From assembly GCF_017874475.1 (NCBI RefSeq), contig NZ_JAGGLO010000001.1, forward strand, positions 1-64,000: a stretch of DNA of 64,000 nt. The letters run 5' to 3'. Shown piece by piece: positions 50,089 to 58,114 of the stretch. Positions within the stretch are counted from its first letter, which is position 1, and each line of letters begins with the position of its first letter. The position numbers and the translations under genes are program-made. The notes under the pieces were generated by a model. The model searched no databases, was not told the DNA's origin, and saw nothing but the letters and a program-made list of their open reading frames with translations. The DNA comes from Anaerococcus degeneri. GTDB taxonomy: Bacteria > Bacillota > Clostridia > Tissierellales > Peptoniphilaceae.

Positions 50089-50725
50089 ATATTCTAAATC
50101 TGAAGAATTTTTAAATATATCAACCCACCTTTTGGGTTTCATCCTAAGCCTAATATTTTTCCTACCCCTTGTAATTTCAACCTACAAAGCTGGGGATATA
50201 GTGGTCTTCATGGCCTGGCTTATATATTTTATTGCCATCGCCTTGATGTTTTTAGCATCAAGCCTCTACCATTCAATGACAAATCCCCTCGCCCGTACGA
50301 TTTTTAGGGCCATAGACCACGGAGTAATCTACCTTACAATCGCTGGATCCTACACACCGATAATCTTAATCGGCCTAAAATCAACCTTTGCCATAATTAT
50401 CTTTGTAATAATTTGGATTTTGGCAATCACAGGGATTTCTATGAATATAATTGCCTTTGCGACCGGCAAGGAAGATAGGATAGGCAAGGCCTCCATGATA
50501 ATTTATATGGCCATGGGTTGGATTTCAGTCCTTTTACTTTATCAAATTTATAAGTATATCGGTATGTCTTATCTCATGTATCTAGTTCTAGGTGGCTTAT
50601 TTTACACAATAGGGGCTGTATTTTATGGGGTCAAAAAAATACCTTACAACCATGCCATCTGGCATATTTTTATCCTATTTGCAGCCTTTGTCATGCTTTA
50701 TGGAAACATAAAATATCTGGGATAA
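50075..50725 (+). CDS. Hemolysin III/YqfA-like (PAQR-related) membrane protein
   Basis: A 216-residue protein with seven membrane helices. EEFLNISTHLLGFILSL, SSLYHSM, AIDHGVIYLTIAGSYTPI and YNHAIWHIFILFAA carry the conserved Ser, Asp and His residues of the hemolysin III/PAQR family, which bind zinc and probably hydrolyse lipids. Cytolytic activity is known for one Bacillus member only. Its gene overlaps the preceding small membrane protein gene; the htpG promoter begins at its stop codon. Confidence 0.85.
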   Translation: MRIIKYSKSEEFLNISTHLLGFILSLIFFLPLVISTYKAGDIVVFMAWLIYFIAIALMFLASSLYHSMTNPLARTIFRAIDHGVIYLTIAGSYTPIILIGLKSTFAIIIFVIIWILAITGISMNIIAFATGKEDRIGKASMIIYMAMGWISVLLLYQIYKYIGMSYLMYLVLGGLFYTIGAVFYGVKKIPYNHAIWHIFILFAAFVMLYGNIKYLG

Positions 50726-50753
50726 TTGCAAGAAAAGTAAATATAAGTATAAT
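50726..50753 (+). promoter_or_regulatory. htpG promoter
   Basis: TTGCAA (50726-50731), 16-bp spacer, TATAAT (50748-50753). The predicted start of transcription (about 50760) falls within the CIRCE element. Confidence 0.75.
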
Positions 50754-50754
50754 A

Positions 50755-50781
50755 TTAGCAGTCGAACACATAGACTGCTAA
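50755..50781. promoter_or_regulatory. CIRCE-type HrcA operator before htpG
   Basis: TTAGCAGTC-N9-GACTGCTAA equals the CIRCE consensus TTAGCACTC-N9-GAGTGCTAA except for one symmetric change in each arm. Arm length and the 9-nt spacing are exact, and it sits next to the -10 box, where HrcA would block transcription. HrcA control of htpG differs from B. subtilis, where htpG is not in the CIRCE regulon. Confidence 0.85.
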
Positions 50782-50816
50782 TTTATTTTATTAAAAATTC
50801 TCAAGGAGGATTAGAT

Positions 50817-52664
50817 ATGAAACAAGAATTTAAGGCGGAAGCCAAAAAAGTCATGGATCTTATGATCCATTCAATTTATACCAACAAGGAAATATTTTTA
50901 AGAGAGCTTATATCAAACGCATCTGATGCCTTAGATAAGTTATATTATGAAGATTTAAAGTCTGATACAACTACAAATAAGGACAATTATTTTATAGAAA
51001 TTATCCCAAATAAGGAAGAAAGGACTCTTACAATCAGGGATACAGGTATTGGAATGGATGAGGAAGACCTTGCCACAAACCTCGGCACCATTGCCAAATC
51101 CGGAACAGAAGTCTTTAGGAAAACTGTTGACTCATCAGATATCAAGGACCTAATCGGCCAATTTGGTGTTGGTTTTTATTCTGCCTTTATGGTTGCAGAA
51201 AAAATCGAGGTTTTATCCAAAAAACACGGGTCTAAAAAGGCCTATATCTGGGAAAGCGAAGATGCAGACGGTTTTACTATCAAGGAAGCATCCAAGGCAA
51301 GCCCTGGTACTGATGTAATTCTTCATTTGAGAGAAAATACAGAAGATGAAAATTACGATATTTATTTAGATCAAAACACAATTAGAGGTCTTATCCGTAA
51401 GTATTCAAACTATATCAGATATCCAATCAAGATGGAAATCACCAAGACAAGAATTAAGGAAGGTTCACCTGAAGATAAGCCAGAATACGAAGACTACAGG
51501 GATATGACCGTCCTCAATTCTGACAAACCAATCTGGAAGGAAGACAAAAAGAACCTCACAGACGAAGATTATATAAATTTCTACCAAGAAAGTCATTTTG
51601 GTTTTGATAAACCTCTCTCATGGGTACATTTCAAGGCAGAAGGCTTGGTTGAATTTAGGGCACTCTTATATATTCCAGAAAAGGCACCTTTCGATTATTA
51701 TTCAAAAGACAGGCAAATCGGCCTTGAGCTTTACTCACACGGGGTTAAAATCATGGATTCCTGCGATGAGATCCTTGACGATGCCTATTCTTTTGTAAAA
51801 GGTGTGGTAGAATCTGACGACCTTACCCTAAATATTTCAAGGGAAACCCTCCAACAAAATAGGCAATTAAGGGTAATTTCAAAGCAAATCAACAAGAAAA
51901 TCAACGCCCACCTTAAAGAAATGATGGAGAAAAAAAGGGAAGACTACGAAAAATTCTACAAAGAATTTGCCGACTCTATCAAGGTTTCAATTTACGAATC
52001 ATATGGAGCAAATAAGGAAGACTTACAAGACCTCTTACTTTTCTATTCTAGAAAGGAAGATAAGCTAATAAGCCTAAAAGAATACAAGGAATCTGCCCCA
52101 ACAACAGCCGAATTCATCTACTACGGCACAGGTGAATCCATTGAAAAAATCAAATCTTCCCCAGCCCTTAAAATGATAGATGAAGACAAAGACGTTCTAT
52201 TATTAGATAAGACCCTTGACGAATTTTTAATCAAGATGCTAGGCGAATACGAAGGACTTAAATTTAAATCAATCACAGCAGAAGAAACATCCGATGATGA
52301 AAACAAAGAGGATAACGAAATCATATCCTTTATCAAAGAAGTCATGCCAGAAGACGTGGTAGATGTGACCTTCACTGACAAATTAGAAGACGTCCCATCC
52401 CTAATCAAGGAAAGAGGAGAAGTCTCAATAGAGATGGAAAAGACCCTCAAAAACCAACCAAACGCCTTCGGCATCAAGGCAGAGAAAGTCTTAGAAATCT
52501 CCACAAAAACTAAGGCCTACGACCTCTTAGAAAAAGCCTACAAGGATGACAAAGACAAGGCAAAAATGATAGCAAGACTTTTACTAGACCAAGCCAGACT
52601 CATAGAAGGCCTAGAAATTGAAGACCCAGTGGCATATGCTAAAAATATTTGGAAGTTAATTTAA
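50817..52664 (+). CDS. htpG: Molecular chaperone HtpG (Hsp90)
   Basis: A 615-residue Hsp90. The GHKL ATPase domain has NKEIFLRELISNASDALDKLYYE, DTGIGMDEEDL, and the lid GQFGVGFYSAFMVA. The middle domain has NISRETLQQNRQLRVI with the ATP-contacting Arg, and the C-terminal dimer domain completes the usual length. It helps fold or protect proteins under stress. Preceded by its own promoter and a CIRCE element, with AAGGAGG before the ATG. Confidence 0.95.
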   Translation: MKQEFKAEAKKVMDLMIHSIYTNKEIFLRELISNASDALDKLYYEDLKSDTTTNKDNYFIEIIPNKEERTLTIRDTGIGMDEEDLATNLGTIAKSGTEVFRKTVDSSDIKDLIGQFGVGFYSAFMVAEKIEVLSKKHGSKKAYIWESEDADGFTIKEASKASPGTDVILHLRENTEDENYDIYLDQNTIRGLIRKYSNYIRYPIKMEITKTRIKEGSPEDKPEYEDYRDMTVLNSDKPIWKEDKKNLTDEDYINFYQESHFGFDKPLSWVHFKAEGLVEFRALLYIPEKAPFDYYSKDRQIGLELYSHGVKIMDSCDEILDDAYSFVKGVVESDDLTLNISRETLQQNRQLRVISKQINKKINAHLKEMMEKKREDYEKFYKEFADSIKVSIYESYGANKEDLQDLLLFYSRKEDKLISLKEYKESAPTTAEFIYYGTGESIEKIKSSPALKMIDEDKDVLLLDKTLDEFLIKMLGEYEGLKFKSITAEETSDDENKEDNEIISFIKEVMPEDVVDVTFTDKLEDVPSLIKERGEVSIEMEKTLKNQPNAFGIKAEKVLEISTKTKAYDLLEKAYKDDKDKAKMIARLLLDQARLIEGLEIEDPVAYAKNIWKLI

Positions 52665-52680
52665 TAAATGATTATAAAAG

Positions 52681-52715
52681 GAAAGTACGGAAAAATCTGT
52701 GCTTTCTCTTTTTTT
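52681..52715 (+). terminator. htpG terminator
   Basis: GAAAGTACGGA pairs with TCTGTGCTTTC (two wobble pairs) across a 4-nt loop, followed by TCTTTTTTTT. Confidence 0.8.
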
Positions 52716-52853
52716 ATAAAATTATCAGTATGAGGGATTGGACGTATTTTAATTTGGGTATAAAAATATGGACAAGAAAACTATTTTGAGCCTAAAGCTG
52801 ATAACAATATTGTAAAGTCTTGGGGATTGAAAAATAAAGAAAGGTGGGGTTTT

Positions 52854-53393
52854 ATGAATTGTTCTAAGTCTTTGAGTTTTAAGAAAGTTTTGACTATTTT
52901 GATCGGTTCCTTTTTGCTTTCTGTTATGTTTTTACTGACAAGTTGTAGCAAAGAGCCTGTGTCAGAGAACAAAGAAATGGAATTTCCTTTGGATGATAAA
53001 GGGTATCCCAAAAATAATCTTGTAATGATCAACGACAAAACCTATCCTCTAGAACTGGTAGGAGAATCACATAGGGATTCTGAAATTGAAATTAATATGG
53101 ATGGGGATAGGGATATTGTTGAAATTACACTTCCCCAATATCTTCCTATTAATTATTGGTCCCTTGATGAAAATGAATATATGAATTTAGTTTCTTATAG
53201 TAGGATTGATTTTCCAATAAAAGATGAAAATATGGTCGAGGGTCCTTCTGCTGCTGTGCAAAAATTTGTGCTTAACCTTGCAAGTGGAGAAACTTCAGAA
53301 ATTTTATTAAAGTGGGCAAATGTAGATGAAGTGGATAAGTTATTTAAGGATAAAAAAGAGGATTATCTCTTGAAAATAAAAGTAACGTATTAG
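52854..53393 (+). CDS. Lipoprotein of unknown function
   Basis: A 179-residue lipoprotein with a signal peptide and lipobox FLLTSC (Cys31). The mature part is about 148 residues, rich in acidic residues and beta-like segments. I do not recognise a domain. ATG 52854 is chosen over 52827 because AAAGGTGG precedes it and the signal peptide then has a normal length. It is transcribed alone between the htpG terminator and its own; about 130 nt before it hold no clear promoter. Confidence 0.7.
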   Translation: MNCSKSLSFKKVLTILIGSFLLSVMFLLTSCSKEPVSENKEMEFPLDDKGYPKNNLVMINDKTYPLELVGESHRDSEIEINMDGDRDIVEITLPQYLPINYWSLDENEYMNLVSYSRIDFPIKDENMVEGPSAAVQKFVLNLASGETSEILLKWANVDEVDKLFKDKKEDYLLKIKVTY

Positions 53394-53404
53394 GAAATTT
53401 TTGC

Positions 53405-53444
53405 AAAAAAGGCGAGCGGAGAATAAAAACTGCTTGCCTTTTTT
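53405..53444 (+). terminator. Terminator after the lipoprotein gene
   Basis: AAAAAAGGCGAGC pairs with GCTTGCCTTTTTT (one wobble) around a 14-nt loop, ending in a T-run, 11 nt after the stop codon. Confidence 0.85.
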
Positions 53445-53555
53445 ATTGACATAAATCTTCCAATTTTGAGCTAAAGAGATAAATCTTATCATTTATTCGA
53501 TTTTTTTCTATTAAAAATCACCTATAAACAAGTATAGTAATTGTATAAAAACATC

Positions 53556-53575
53556 GAGGGAAGATTTCCCTTTTT
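53556..53575 (+). promoter_or_regulatory. Small hairpin with T-run in the leader of the second M18 gene
   Basis: GGGAA (53558-53562) pairs with TTCCC (53566-53570) and TTTTT follows, ending 12 nt before the ATG and close to the GGAGG ribosome site. It looks like a weak leader terminator or stability hairpin. No antiterminator partner is evident. Confidence 0.45.
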
Positions 53576-53587
53576 ATTGGAGGAAGT

Positions 53588-54976
53588 ATGGAAGATATTA
53601 GAAAATCTGCCTGGCTTGAATTGACTGAGGCAGAGCTTAAAGATTTGGACGTTTTTTCTAAGGATTATCTTGACTTTATGGATAAGTCTAAGACAGAAAG
53701 AATGGCTGTTAAGGAAATTATTAAAAGAGCGGAAGAGGCTGGTTTTAGGCCACTTGATGACCTCATAGGAGCTGGCGAAGTAAAGCCAGGGGCTAAGGCC
53801 TATGCTATTAATAGGAATAAGGCTGTGGCTTTATTTGTCCTTGGATCTAAGGACCTTGAAGAAGGTATGACTATTGTTGGTTCCCATTTAGATAGCCCAA
53901 GGCTTGACCTTAAGCCAGTTCCACTTTTTGAAGAAAGTCACGCAGCTTATTTAAAAACCCACTATTATGGCGGTATCAAAAAATACCAATGGACAAATAT
54001 TCCACTTAGTCTAGTTGGCGTAGCCTTTAAAAAAGACGGTACAAAAGTTGAAATATCAATAGGTGAAAAGGAAGATGACCCAGTATTTTTCATCTCTGAA
54101 CTTCTAGTCCACTTATCAGCTGACCTTAACCAAAAGAAGGCGGGCGAAGTAATAGAAGGTGAGAAACTCAACATCATGGTAGGATCAATTCCTCTTAAGG
54201 ATGAAAAAGAAAATCCTATCAAGAAAAATGTTTTAAAATACCTAAAGGAAACCTATGGTCTTGAAGAAGATGACTTTATGGTGGCAGAATTAAACGTAGT
54301 TCCAGCGACTAAGGCGCGTGACGTTGGTTTTGATAGGTCAATGATTATGGCTTATGGCCACGACGATAAGGTATGTTCTTTTGCTTCCCTTAAGGCAATC
54401 CTTGAAGCAGGAGAAAATACACCAGAAAAAACCCTAGTTGGCCTATATGTTGACAAGGAAGAAATCGGATCTGTTGGTGCAACAGGCATGACCAGCCAAT
54501 TTTTCGAAGATATGGTCCTTGAAATATTAGAAGGTCAAGGAAAGGGCAATATTGTTAGCCTAAAGAGAGCTTTGAGATCTTCTAAGGTCCTTTCTGCAGA
54601 CGTAACCCTTGCAGAAGATCCTGGCTATCTTGACGCAACAGAACCAATGAATACAGCTAAGCTTGGCCATGGTGTGGCCCTAACAAAATATACAGGTTCA
54701 CGTGGCAAGGGCGGCTCAAACGATGCTGACGGCGAATATTTATCTGAAGTAAGGCTTGCCTTTGCAAAAGAAAACGCAATTTGGCAAACAGGTGAACTTG
54801 GCAAAATAGACCAAGGTGGCGGTGGCACAATCGCCTATATCCTTGCAGAATACGGTATGTCTGTAGTTGACTGCGGTACTCCAGTGGTATCCATGCACGC
54901 ACCTCTAGAATTAATTTCAAAAGCCGACCTCTACCAAACCTACAAGGCATATTTAGGATTCTTTAAACACATTTAA
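53588..54976 (+). CDS. M18-family aminopeptidase (ApeA-like)
   Basis: A 462-residue metallopeptidase. GSHLDSPRLDLKPVPLFEE, YGHDDKVCSFASL, YVDKEEIGSVGATGM, LSADVTLAEDP and VSMHAPLELISKADLYQ contain the two-zinc ligands and catalytic Glu of M18. It is longer than, and only distantly like, the M18 enzyme at 34590. It has the extra N-terminal domain (WLELTEAELKDLDVFSKDYLDFMDKSKTER) of the ApeA-type bacterial group. GGAGG precedes the ATG. Single gene. Confidence 0.88.
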   Translation: MEDIRKSAWLELTEAELKDLDVFSKDYLDFMDKSKTERMAVKEIIKRAEEAGFRPLDDLIGAGEVKPGAKAYAINRNKAVALFVLGSKDLEEGMTIVGSHLDSPRLDLKPVPLFEESHAAYLKTHYYGGIKKYQWTNIPLSLVGVAFKKDGTKVEISIGEKEDDPVFFISELLVHLSADLNQKKAGEVIEGEKLNIMVGSIPLKDEKENPIKKNVLKYLKETYGLEEDDFMVAELNVVPATKARDVGFDRSMIMAYGHDDKVCSFASLKAILEAGENTPEKTLVGLYVDKEEIGSVGATGMTSQFFEDMVLEILEGQGKGNIVSLKRALRSSKVLSADVTLAEDPGYLDATEPMNTAKLGHGVALTKYTGSRGKGGSNDADGEYLSEVRLAFAKENAIWQTGELGKIDQGGGGTIAYILAEYGMSVVDCGTPVVSMHAPLELISKADLYQTYKAYLGFFKHI

Positions 54977-55026
54977 GTTATTGATTTCTACGCATTTACT
55001 AGGAATTAAAAAACTTTGAAAAATAT

Positions 55027-55054
55027 TTGACATTCGTTTTAGCTAGTGTATAAT
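55027..55054 (+). promoter_or_regulatory. veg promoter P1
   Basis: Perfect TTGACA (55027-55032), 16-bp spacer, perfect TATAAT (55049-55054). Confidence 0.75.
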
Positions 55055-55065
55055 AATAGTTTTTC

Positions 55066-55094
55066 TTGACTAAAGCATCATCTGGAAGTATAAT
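55066..55094 (+). promoter_or_regulatory. veg promoter P2
   Basis: TTGACT (55066-55071), 17-bp spacer, TATAAT (55089-55094), 31 nt before the ATG. Confidence 0.75.
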
Positions 55095-55107
55095 GATACA
55101 AGTATCA
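55094..55107. repeat. Palindrome at the veg P2 start of transcription
   Basis: TGATAC-AA-GTATCA, a perfect 6-2-6 inverted repeat overlapping the last base of the P2 -10 box and the start of transcription. Its position suits an operator or a 5'-end hairpin. Confidence 0.55.
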
Positions 55108-55124
55108 AATGGAAGGATGATTAA

Positions 55125-55364
55125 ATGGCACAAAGATCAGTTCACGATATTAGAAAAGAAGTAGAAAATTCGGTTGGTAAGGAAGTAATCCTTAAGGCCG
55201 ATATGGGCAGGAAGAGAGTAAAAACTAAGACAGGTGTCATTGTAAGTGCATTTCCAAGTGTGTTTACAGTTAAGGTCAACAATGACTTTGATGTTGAAAG
55301 AACAATATCTTACACATATTCAGATATTTTAACATCAGCAGTAAAATTGACTCCAAACAAATAA
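55125..55364 (+). CDS. veg: Veg family protein (DUF1021)
   Basis: A 79-residue protein. SVHDIRKEVENSVGKEVILKADMGRKRVKTKTGVI is typical of Veg, a small, very abundant protein of Firmicutes. In B. subtilis it stimulates biofilm matrix gene expression by acting on SinR, though the molecular role in cocci is unknown. As in B. subtilis, the promoter is strong; here two consensus promoters stand in tandem. It is alone between its promoters and a terminator. Confidence 0.92.
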   Translation: MAQRSVHDIRKEVENSVGKEVILKADMGRKRVKTKTGVIVSAFPSVFTVKVNNDFDVERTISYTYSDILTSAVKLTPNK

Positions 55365-55370
55365 AAATAC

Positions 55371-55399
55371 GGGGCTGTTAAAAAACAGTCCCTTTTTTT
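55371..55399 (+). terminator. veg terminator
   Basis: GGGGCTGTT pairs with AACAGTCCC (one wobble), followed by a run of seven T, 6 nt after the stop codon. Confidence 0.85.
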
Positions 55400-55435
55400 G
55401 TTCATATATATAGATTATAAATATTGAGAGGTAAT

Positions 55436-56275
55436 ATGAAATACGCAGATTTACACATGCACACATCATATTCTGATGGTGACTATGATATAAAAGAAGT
55501 AATAGAAATGGCTGTGAGGGCAGGAATCAAAACCATGGCTATAACCGACCACGACAGGGCAGATCATTTTGAAAAAATAAAGGAAATAGGCAAAGACTTT
55601 GATATTAGGCTAATCAAGGGACTTGAAATATCTGCCTATGACTTTGATTCTCATAAAAAAGTCCACATCGTAGGCTTATTTTTGCCTGAAAAAACACCAG
55701 AAATTGATAAACTAAATGCTATTACCAACAAAAAAAGAGAAGCCTACCACCTTTCTCTTTTGCCAAAGCTTGTGGAAGATGGTTTTGAACTGGATTACGC
55801 CTATCTAAAAACTTTTGCAAAAAATTCGATAATATATAAGTCAGATATTTTTTGGGCCATGAAGGCAAAATATCCAGAAAGGATGGAAGGAGTCGGTTTT
55901 AAGGATATTTTTCACGAAAAAACCACCGACGACCTTGCCAGGATCATGGGCTATATTCCTGTAAAAGATGCCATAGAGGCTGTAAATGCAGACGGTGGCC
56001 TATCAATCCTTGCCCATCCTCAGGAGTATGACAACTGGGATGAGATTGAAAAATACAAGGAAATGGGACTTAGAGCCATAGAAATCAACCACTCCAGGAT
56101 GAAGGGCGGAGATTTTGAAAGGGCAAGAGACTTTGCAGATAAACTTGATCTTTTAATGTCAGGAGGTTCTGATTTTCACAGGCTAGGCCGTTTTGAACTT
56201 GGCGATTATGGCCTAAACGAAGATGAATTTAAAAACCTAGAGGAGGGTTTTTATGAAAAATATTGTAATTCTTGA
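55436..56275 (+). CDS. PHP-domain phosphoesterase
   Basis: A 279-residue metal-dependent hydrolase. DLHMHTSYSDGDY, ITDHDRADHF, KGLEISAY, ILAHPQEYDNW, INHSRM and SGGSDFH give the metal ligands of the PHP fold. This pattern is like YciV/RNase AM and other 3',5'-nucleotide phosphatases, so a nucleotide phosphate is the likely substrate. ATG 55436 is chosen because GAGAGG precedes it. It overlaps the following dehydrogenase gene by 23 nt. Confidence 0.85.
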   Translation: MKYADLHMHTSYSDGDYDIKEVIEMAVRAGIKTMAITDHDRADHFEKIKEIGKDFDIRLIKGLEISAYDFDSHKKVHIVGLFLPEKTPEIDKLNAITNKKREAYHLSLLPKLVEDGFELDYAYLKTFAKNSIIYKSDIFWAMKAKYPERMEGVGFKDIFHEKTTDDLARIMGYIPVKDAIEAVNADGGLSILAHPQEYDNWDEIEKYKEMGLRAIEINHSRMKGGDFERARDFADKLDLLMSGGSDFHRLGRFELGDYGLNEDEFKNLEEGFYEKYCNS

Positions 56276-57215
56276 CTCTAAACCCCTAAATCCAGGGGAT
56301 ATTTCTTTTAAAGAATTAGAAAAACTAGGAAATCTTACAGTCTATAAAGAATGTCCAAATGATAAGGCAGAAATCATAAAAAGAGCCAAGGATGCGGAGA
56401 TTTTGCTTGTTTGCTATGTGAAGATTACTAGGGAAATAATGGCAAATCTTCCAAATTTGAAATATATAGGGGTCTTATCAACTGGTTTTGATAATATCGA
56501 CACCAAGGCCGCCAAAGATTTGAAAATTGCAGTGACTAATGTTCCAGCCTACGGGACTGAGGCTGTGGCTCAATTCTCTTTAGCACTCTTGCTTGAAATC
56601 ACAACGAGAGTTGGCCACCATGACAGGGAAGTTAAATCTGGTCGCTGGAAAAAGGCTGGTTTTTGGTATTTTGGTGACTATCCCCTCATAGAATTGTATG
56701 GGAAAACCGTCGGACTTTTGGGTCTTGGAAAGATTGGCCTTGCAGCGGCAAAAATTTATAAGGCCATGGGCATGGAAGTTTTGGCCTACAATCGCACTGA
56801 GAATGAGGAAGCCAAGGCCTATGTAAAATACATGAGTCTTGATGAAATCTACGCCAAAGCTGATATAATAGACCTCCACCTACCATTGACCAAGGAAACT
56901 GAAAACATTATAAACGAAGAAGCAATATCAAAGATGAAAGATGGGGTTATTATAATAAATACAGCCAGGGGCGGTTTGATTGACGAAAAAGCTCTGATGG
57001 CTGGCCTTGATTCTGGAAAAATTTTTGCAGCAGGCCTTGACGTAAATAAAACCGAACCAATTAACGATGACAACCCACTTTTGACCTATGAAAATATAAT
57101 CCTAACCCCACACATGGGATGGGGACCTGTTGAAACGAGGGAAAGGCTTTTAGGAATTGCCATTGACAATATCCTAGCCTTTGAAAATGGTCAAAGAAAA
57201 AATAGGCAAGATTAG
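56253..57215 (+). CDS. D-2-hydroxyacid dehydrogenase
   Basis: A 320-residue NAD(P)-dependent dehydrogenase of the glycerate/hydroxypyruvate reductase type. The Rossmann motif is VGLLGLGKIGLAAAKIYKAMG. The catalytic set is Arg in NTARGGLIDE, Glu in KTEPINDDNPLL and His in LTPHMGWGPVETR. It reduces a 2-keto acid to the D-hydroxy acid; the substrate (hydroxypyruvate, glyoxylate or another) is not fixed by sequence. The AGGAGGG ribosome site and start lie inside the PHP gene. Confidence 0.88.
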   Translation: MKNIVILDSKPLNPGDISFKELEKLGNLTVYKECPNDKAEIIKRAKDAEILLVCYVKITREIMANLPNLKYIGVLSTGFDNIDTKAAKDLKIAVTNVPAYGTEAVAQFSLALLLEITTRVGHHDREVKSGRWKKAGFWYFGDYPLIELYGKTVGLLGLGKIGLAAAKIYKAMGMEVLAYNRTENEEAKAYVKYMSLDEIYAKADIIDLHLPLTKETENIINEEAISKMKDGVIIINTARGGLIDEKALMAGLDSGKIFAAGLDVNKTEPINDDNPLLTYENIILTPHMGWGPVETRERLLGIAIDNILAFENGQRKNRQD

Positions 57216-57231
57216 GGAAAAAATGAAAGAT

Positions 57232-57282
57232 AAAAAAATCCGGACTTTGGAATTCGTTTTAAAATTCCTAGTCCGGATTTTT
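57232..57282. terminator. Bidirectional terminator between convergent genes
   Basis: AAATCCGGACT pairs with AGTCCGGATTT, extended inward by GGAATT/AATTCC, with A- and T-runs on both sides. Confidence 0.9.
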
Positions 57283-57287
57283 GTGGA

Positions 57288-57671
57288 TTAGTCAGCCATT
57301 TGAATAATTTCAATCCTGTAGCCGTCCGGGTCAGTCACAAAGAAATATTTATTTGAATTTGGTGTAAGACCTCTAATTTCGGTAACTTCGTAGCCTTTTC
57401 CCATCAAATTGTCCCTAAGAGTATTGATATCTGGGTGGGAAATAGCGATGTGGCCATAGCCTGTGCCGATTTCGTAGCCTTCCTCTTGGTCGTAATTGTA
57501 TGTTAATTCTAGTTCGTAATCAGGGCTTTGAGGTAGTTTTAGGTAGACCAGGTCAAATTTCTTTTCTGGAAATTCCTTTCTTCTTGATTCTACAAAACCC
57601 AATTCTTCTGTATAAAACTTAAAGGACTTATCAAGGTCCTTGACTCTAACCATTGTGTGTAAAAATTTCAT
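57288..57671 (-). CDS. Glyoxalase I-like VOC-family protein
   Basis: A 127-residue protein with two beta-alpha-beta-beta-beta modules. The metal ligands of glyoxalase I are in place: His5 (FLHTMVRV), Glu in YELELTYNY, His in GYGHIAIS and Glu in YRIEIIQMAD. RVKDLDKSFKFYTEELGF is the family opening. It would detoxify methylglyoxal with a thiol, although the low-GC cocci may use another thiol than glutathione. Single gene, with AAGGAGG before the ATG. Confidence 0.88.
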   Translation of the reverse strand: MKFLHTMVRVKDLDKSFKFYTEELGFVESRRKEFPEKKFDLVYLKLPQSPDYELELTYNYDQEEGYEIGTGYGHIAISHPDINTLRDNLMGKGYEVTEIRGLTPNSNKYFFVTDPDGYRIEIIQMAD

Positions 57672-57723
57672 AATATCCTCCTTATTTTATTTATAACCCA
57701 AAAGGGGAAATATTATTCATCAA

Positions 57724-57736
57724 AATATTATTTAGG
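57724..57736 (+). repeat. Direct repeat copy 1 near the DUF2089 promoter
   Basis: AATATTATTTAGG, identical to the copy at 57778-57790, 54 bp apart. This copy lies between the glyoxalase and DUF2089 genes. Confidence 0.55.
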
Positions 57737-57769
57737 ATTGGCTTATAATAATTATTAATAAAACTTAAG

Positions 57770-57798
57770 TTGACTTTAATATTATTTAGGTTTATAAT
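57770..57798 (+). promoter_or_regulatory. Promoter of the DUF2089 operon
   Basis: TTGACT (57770-57775), 17-bp spacer, TATAAT (57793-57798). The spacer contains the second repeat copy. Confidence 0.7.
57778..57790 (+). repeat. Direct repeat copy 2, inside the DUF2089 promoter spacer
   Basis: AATATTATTTAGG, identical to 57724-57736. A protein bound here would cover the -35/-10 spacer. Confidence 0.55.
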
Positions 57799-57820
57799 GG
57801 TATTAACAAAGGAGGATGCC

Positions 57821-58114
57821 ATGGGAAATGATAAGAGAGAATGGATTGAAAATCTCGATGACAGTGAAATTGACTTTATCAAGAGATTTATCCTAGAATC
57901 GGGATCTTTAAAGGAAATGGCAGCAATCTACGGGGTTTCCTACCCAACAGTGAGGCTAAGGCTTGATAGGCTGATTGAAAAAATAAAACTATCAGATAAG
58001 GAAGATAAGTCCTATGTAAGCCTGATAAAATCGATGGCCATAGACGGGAAAATCACCCTAGATGCAGCCAAGATTTTGATTGAAGAATACAAGAAAGAAG
58101 GAGAAGGAAAATGA
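57821..58114 (+). CDS. DUF2089 family DNA-binding-like protein
   Basis: A 97-residue protein. WIENLDDSEIDFIKRFILESGSLKEMAAIYGVSYPTVRLRLDRLIEKI has the sigma-region-4-like helix-turn-helix of DUF2089, followed by KITLDAAKILIEEYK. The zinc-ribbon found at the N-terminus of longer members is absent. It is probably a small regulator that acts on its own promoter, where two 13-bp repeats lie. ATG 57821 is preceded by AAAGGAGG. It overlaps the next gene by 4 nt. Confidence 0.82.
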   Translation: MGNDKREWIENLDDSEIDFIKRFILESGSLKEMAAIYGVSYPTVRLRLDRLIEKIKLSDKEDKSYVSLIKSMAIDGKITLDAAKILIEEYKKEGEGK

